Assembly (NCBI RefSeq): GCF_006438785.1
Contig: NZ_RCZB01000008.1
Coordinates: forward strand, 32,873-96,872
DNA: 64,000 nt
DNA from: Rhodanobacter glycinis
Lineage (GTDB): Bacteria > Pseudomonadota > Gammaproteobacteria > Xanthomonadales > Rhodanobacteraceae
Direction of reading: 5' to 3'
Made by a program: the position numbers and the translations under genes. The notes below the pieces were generated by a model, which did no database searches, was not told the origin of the DNA, and saw nothing but the letters and a program-made list of their open reading frames with translations. Shown piece after piece: positions 61,033-64,000 of the stretch; positions within the stretch are counted from its first letter, which is position 1; every line of letters starts with the position of its first letter.

Positions 61033-62213
61033 TGCGCCGCGTCATCACGGCCGAGCGCCCCGACTGGCGCGCCAAGGCGGCCGAGTGCGGCTTCGGTTTC
61101 CACACTATCGACGATGCGCCGTACTGGGACGAGTCGGCGTACTACGCGTTCAGCCTGCGCGAGATCGAGCAGGATCTCGAAGCGCCCAGCGAAGAGCTGC
61201 ACGTGATGGCGCTGGACATGGTCGAGCGCATCGTCGGCAGCGAGCAGCACATGCAGCAGTTGGCGATCCCCGAGCCGTACCGCGACTGGATCGCGCAGAG
61301 CTGGCGCGAGCGCCAGCCACACCTGTACGGCCGCATGGATTTTGCCTACGACGGCCACGGCCCGGCGAAACTGTACGAGCTGAACTACGACACGCCCACC
61401 TCGCTGTTCGAGGCCGCATTCTTCCAGTGGCAATGGCTGGAAGACCAGCTCGCGGGTGGCCAGCTGCCAGCCGGCAGCGATCAGTTCAACTCGATCTACG
61501 AGTCATTGGTGGAAGCGTTCGGCACCATCGCGCGCGGCATCGCCCGTCCGTTCCACTTCGCCGCCGTGCGCGATTCGGTGGAGGATCAGGGCACAATCGC
61601 CTACCTGCGCGATTGTGCCGTGCAGGCCGGCATCGATTGCGGCACGCTGGCGATCGAGGACATCGGCATCTCCAGCGATGGCCGTTTCACCGACCTCGAC
61701 GACCGGGTGATCGGTTGCCTGTTCAAGCTGTATCCGCTGGAGGACATGTTCCGCGAAGCGTTCGGCGCGTATCTGCCGCGCTCCGGCCTGCAACTGATCG
61801 AGCCGCCGTGGAAGGCGCTGCTCAGCAACAAGGGCATTCTGCCGCTGCTGTGGGACGCCCACCGCGGCCACCCGAACCTGCTGCCGGCCGAGTTCGACGC
61901 CGGCGGTGAGTTGCCGCGCGGCTGGGTACGCAAGCCGCTGCATTCGCGCGAGGGCGCCAACATCGCGATGCACCTGGACGACGGCCGCGAGCTGCGCACC
62001 GACGGCCCGTACCGCGATGGGCCGTGCATCCGCCAGGCCTGCCATCCGCTGACAGCCTTCGACGGCCACTACCCGTTGATCGGCAGCTGGATCGTCGGCG
62101 ACCGCGCCTGCGGCATCGGCATCCGCGAGGACAGCTCGCTGATCACCCAGGACAGCGCCCGCTTCGTGCCGCATGCGATCGTCGAGGAAACGCGCGGCAT
62201 ACTGATTGCCTGA
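61032..62213 (+). CDS. glutathionylspermidine synthase-family ligase (YgiC-like)
   Basis: This is a 393-residue ATP-grasp ligase of the GSP_synth family. It has GRMDFAYDGHGPAKLYELNYDTPTSLFEA near residue 100, followed by LFQWQWLED-type sequence, and an ATP-grasp C-terminal region. YgiC-type members lack the amidase domain of true glutathionylspermidine synthases, and their substrate (probably a peptide-amine ligation) is not known. It overlaps the DUF1190 gene and is probably in one operon with it. Confidence 0.9.
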   Translation: MRRVITAERPDWRAKAAECGFGFHTIDDAPYWDESAYYAFSLREIEQDLEAPSEELHVMALDMVERIVGSEQHMQQLAIPEPYRDWIAQSWRERQPHLYGRMDFAYDGHGPAKLYELNYDTPTSLFEAAFFQWQWLEDQLAGGQLPAGSDQFNSIYESLVEAFGTIARGIARPFHFAAVRDSVEDQGTIAYLRDCAVQAGIDCGTLAIEDIGISSDGRFTDLDDRVIGCLFKLYPLEDMFREAFGAYLPRSGLQLIEPPWKALLSNKGILPLLWDAHRGHPNLLPAEFDAGGELPRGWVRKPLHSREGANIAMHLDDGRELRTDGPYRDGPCIRQACHPLTAFDGHYPLIGSWIVGDRACGIGIREDSSLITQDSARFVPHAIVEETRGILIA

Positions 62214-62320
62214 GTCGCGTTGCCGCTTGCCAACGGCATCCGCATGAAAGATCACGACGCCCTGCGCAGTCGGCGCCGGCCACGCTCAGCTAAGCTTGCG
62301 CTTTTTGAGCGAGGCCACCC

Positions 62321-62758
62321 GTGCGCAACATTTTCTTTCGCCTGATCGGCATCCTCGAAATCGCCGGCGGCCTGTACGGCGTGGCGGCGATGCTGCATCG
62401 GCTGCTGCCGTTCGGTTCGGCCCACGACAGCGTGCTCGCGCTGATCGGCCTGGCGCTGTACGGCTTTGTGCTGGCCGCCGGCGTGCAATTGATCGACGGC
62501 AGCGAGCGCGGCGTGCGCATGTCGAGCTGGGCGCAGCTGTTGCAGCTGCCGCTGATCGCACTGCCGGTCTTCAGCTACGCACTGCACTGCGGTGCGTTCG
62601 TGAATGTGTTCGCCACGCTGCAGGCCGCGCCGCGGCTGGGCATCGACTGGCACTTCGGCAGCCAGGGTTTCGTGCTGGCGGTGGCCGGCCCGGCGGTGTC
62701 GCGGCTCGGCATCAACCTGCTGGCGCTGCTGTCGTGGCTGGTGCTGCGGCTGCGCTGA
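62321..62758 (+). CDS. small hypothetical membrane protein
   Basis: This is a 145-residue protein with a GTG start at 62321. It has four predicted transmembrane helices (near residues 5-25, 38-60, 72-90 and 117-143), GRxxG-type loops and no catalytic motif. The family is not recognised. It lies 107 bp after the ygiC-like gene and 63 bp before the RlmI-like gene, on the same strand. Codon use and GC are similar to neighbours, so it is taken as real. Confidence 0.6.
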   Translation: MRNIFFRLIGILEIAGGLYGVAAMLHRLLPFGSAHDSVLALIGLALYGFVLAAGVQLIDGSERGVRMSSWAQLLQLPLIALPVFSYALHCGAFVNVFATLQAAPRLGIDWHFGSQGFVLAVAGPAVSRLGINLLALLSWLVLRLR

Positions 62759-62809
62759 CTACGATTCGCTCCCTGCCCTGCAAGGCGGGGAGGCGCCTCG
62801 GGCACCAGC

Positions 62810-62824
62810 TATCATGGCGGAATG
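62810..62824 (+). promoter_or_regulatory. TATCAT 6 nt before the rlmI-like ATG, possible leaderless start
   Basis: TATCAT (62810-62815) is followed by GGCGGA and the ATG at 62822. The -35 region is unremarkable and GC-rich. Confidence 0.35.
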
Positions 62825-63994
62825 AATACTCCCGCTACCCTGCCCGTCATCCGTCTGAAATCCGACCGCAACCCCGGCCATCCGTGGGTGTGGTCGGCGC
62901 AGATCTACAAGCCGGAATCGAAACTGCCGCCAGGCAGCGTGGTCGAAGTGCAGGACGCGAACGGCCGTTTCGTCGGCCGTGCATTCTGGAACGGCCATGC
63001 GCGGATCGCGCTGCGTCTGCTCGACAGTCATCCGGATCAGGCAATCGACACGGACTGGATCGCCGCGCGCATCGCTCGCGCGGTGCAGTTGCGTCGCGAG
63101 TGGCTGCAACTCGACAAGGTCAGCGACGCCTGGCGCGTGGTGCATAGCGAAGGCGACGACCTGTCCGGGCTGATCGTCGATCGCTATGCCGACATCCTGG
63201 TGATCGAATATTTCGCTGCCGGCATGTGGCGTTTCCGCGAGGCGATCCACGCTGCGCTGCTCAGCCACTTCCCCGGCGCCCGGCTGTACTGGTTCGCCGA
63301 ATCGCACGTGCAGAAGCAGGAGTCGTTCGACTGCCGCAGCGGCGATGTGCCCGAAGCGGTCGAAGTACATGAGCACGGTCTGCGCTTCCACGCCGCGCCC
63401 GGCTCCGGCCACAAGACCGGCTTCTTCGCCGATCAGCGCGACAACCGCAAGCGCTTCGCCGAACTGGCCAAGGGCCGCCGCGTGCTCGATCTGTGCTGCA
63501 ACGCCGGCGGCTTCGCGGTGCATGCAATGGCGGCCGGCGCGCGCGAAGCGGTCGGCGTCGATCTGGACGCGGGCATCCTGGACATCGCCCGCGCAAACGC
63601 CGCCGCGAATAACGTCGCGGTGACGTTCGAACAATCGGACATCTTCGACTGGGTGCGCGCCGCGGTGGCGCGCGGCGAGCAGTACGACGCGGTGATCCTC
63701 GATCCGGCCAAGCTCACCCGCGACCGCAGCAAGGTGATGGACGCGCTGAAGAAGTACTTCGCGATGAACCGCATGGCGCTGGACATCATCCCGCCCGGCG
63801 GCCTGCTGCTGACCTGCTCGTGCACCGGCCTGGTCGGCGAAAGCGAATTCCTGGAGATGCTGCGCCGCGTCGCGCTCAACGCCGGCCGCGAGATCCAGGT
63901 GCTGGAGGTGCGCGGCGCCGGTGCCGACCATCCATTCCGTACCGATGTGCCGGAAGGCCGCTATCTGAAGGCGGTGTACTGCCGGGTGGATTGA
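62822..63994 (+). CDS. class I rRNA (cytosine-C5) methyltransferase, RlmI-like
   Basis: This is a 390-residue SAM-dependent methyltransferase with an N-terminal PUA domain (residues 1-80), a central EEHGLRF-type linker and the Rossmann domain with GSGHKTGFFADQRDNRK, VLDLCCNAGGFAVHAM, DPAKLTRDRS and LTCSCTGL. It resembles E. coli RlmI/YccW, which methylates 23S rRNA C1962. The usual DPP is DPA here. The catalytic cysteine in CSC is present. It is the last gene in the window. Confidence 0.92.
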   Translation: MNTPATLPVIRLKSDRNPGHPWVWSAQIYKPESKLPPGSVVEVQDANGRFVGRAFWNGHARIALRLLDSHPDQAIDTDWIAARIARAVQLRREWLQLDKVSDAWRVVHSEGDDLSGLIVDRYADILVIEYFAAGMWRFREAIHAALLSHFPGARLYWFAESHVQKQESFDCRSGDVPEAVEVHEHGLRFHAAPGSGHKTGFFADQRDNRKRFAELAKGRRVLDLCCNAGGFAVHAMAAGAREAVGVDLDAGILDIARANAAANNVAVTFEQSDIFDWVRAAVARGEQYDAVILDPAKLTRDRSKVMDALKKYFAMNRMALDIIPPGGLLLTCSCTGLVGESEFLEMLRRVALNAGREIQVLEVRGAGADHPFRTDVPEGRYLKAVYCRVD

Positions 63995-64000
63995 AGCCGC

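Noticed and set aside
1..64000. CRISPR arrays, tRNA/rRNA genes, insertion sequences or prophage
   Set aside because: No regularly spaced repeats, no transposase or integrase genes and no tRNA-like cloverleaf were recognised.

Overview
This is a GC-rich, gene-dense bacterial chromosome segment. It looks like a member of the Xanthomonadales, most likely family Rhodanobacteraceae (Rhodanobacter/Dyella/Luteibacter type). That placement rests on gene content and order recalled from the group (pcm-tolC-waaA, hemD-hemX-hemY, accB-accC-prmA-DUF3426-fis-purH, dsbD-tlpA-aroQ), a duplicated DsbD sensor domain, and an sX13-like small RNA, a family known from Xanthomonadaceae. No rRNA or tRNA gene, CRISPR array, complete insertion sequence or prophage is visible. 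Nearly everything is chromosomal housekeeping or accessory metabolism.

Layout. 1-5.1 kb: two tandem MocR-type regulators (the first cut by the window edge), a prolyl-4-hydroxylase-like oxygenase, inorganic pyrophosphatase, then a decayed spot where a frameshifted AraC regulator meets a secreted-protein gene that has lost its 5' end. 5.1-12 kb: DUF2333, a divergent LysR/MFS pair, an aldo/keto reductase, a quinone-oxidoreductase-like enzyme, a ferritin-like protein and a TetR regulator. 12.2-22 kb: cell envelope block with a Pcm-like methyltransferase, TolC, WaaA, an LpxL/HtrB acyltransferase, a polysaccharide deacetylase, three glycosyltransferases and an O-antigen-ligase-type protein. 22-31.8 kb: Yip1, YceI, RutE-like, ELM1, GlnE, an LtaS-type sulfatase-fold enzyme and an Ala/Gly-rich secreted protein. 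31.9-34.1 kb: groES-groEL with a CIRCE operator. 34.3-44.8 kb: CutA, DsbD, TlpA-like, AroQ, AccB, AccC, PrmA, a DUF3426 protein, Fis, PurH and GST.

44.8-52.4 kb: EamA, DUF2782, PolA, the sX13-like sRNA, DUF3185, UvrD and an M15-type peptidoglycan peptidase with a lipoprotein partner (to 53 kb). 53-64 kb: HemY-HemX-HemD (minus strand), a YiiD-type thioesterase, a lipoprotein, a rhodanese fold lacking its cysteine, a 2Fe-2S flavin reductase divergent from a PaaI thioesterase plus SrkA kinase, a YgiB/YgiC-like pair, a small membrane protein and an RlmI-like methyltransferase.

The most interesting signals are: (i) a roughly 115-nt RNA downstream of polA with three hairpins, all with C-rich loops; (ii) a peptidoglycan-peptidase/lipoprotein gene pair with the layout of an effector and its immunity protein; (iii) at least six start codons placed 6-7 nt after a TAnnnT -10-like hexamer, suggesting leaderless mRNAs; (iv) a 15-bp minisatellite inside fis; and (v) the decayed AraC/secreted-protein junction. 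Functional calls come from reading the translations and from general family knowledge. No database search was run.
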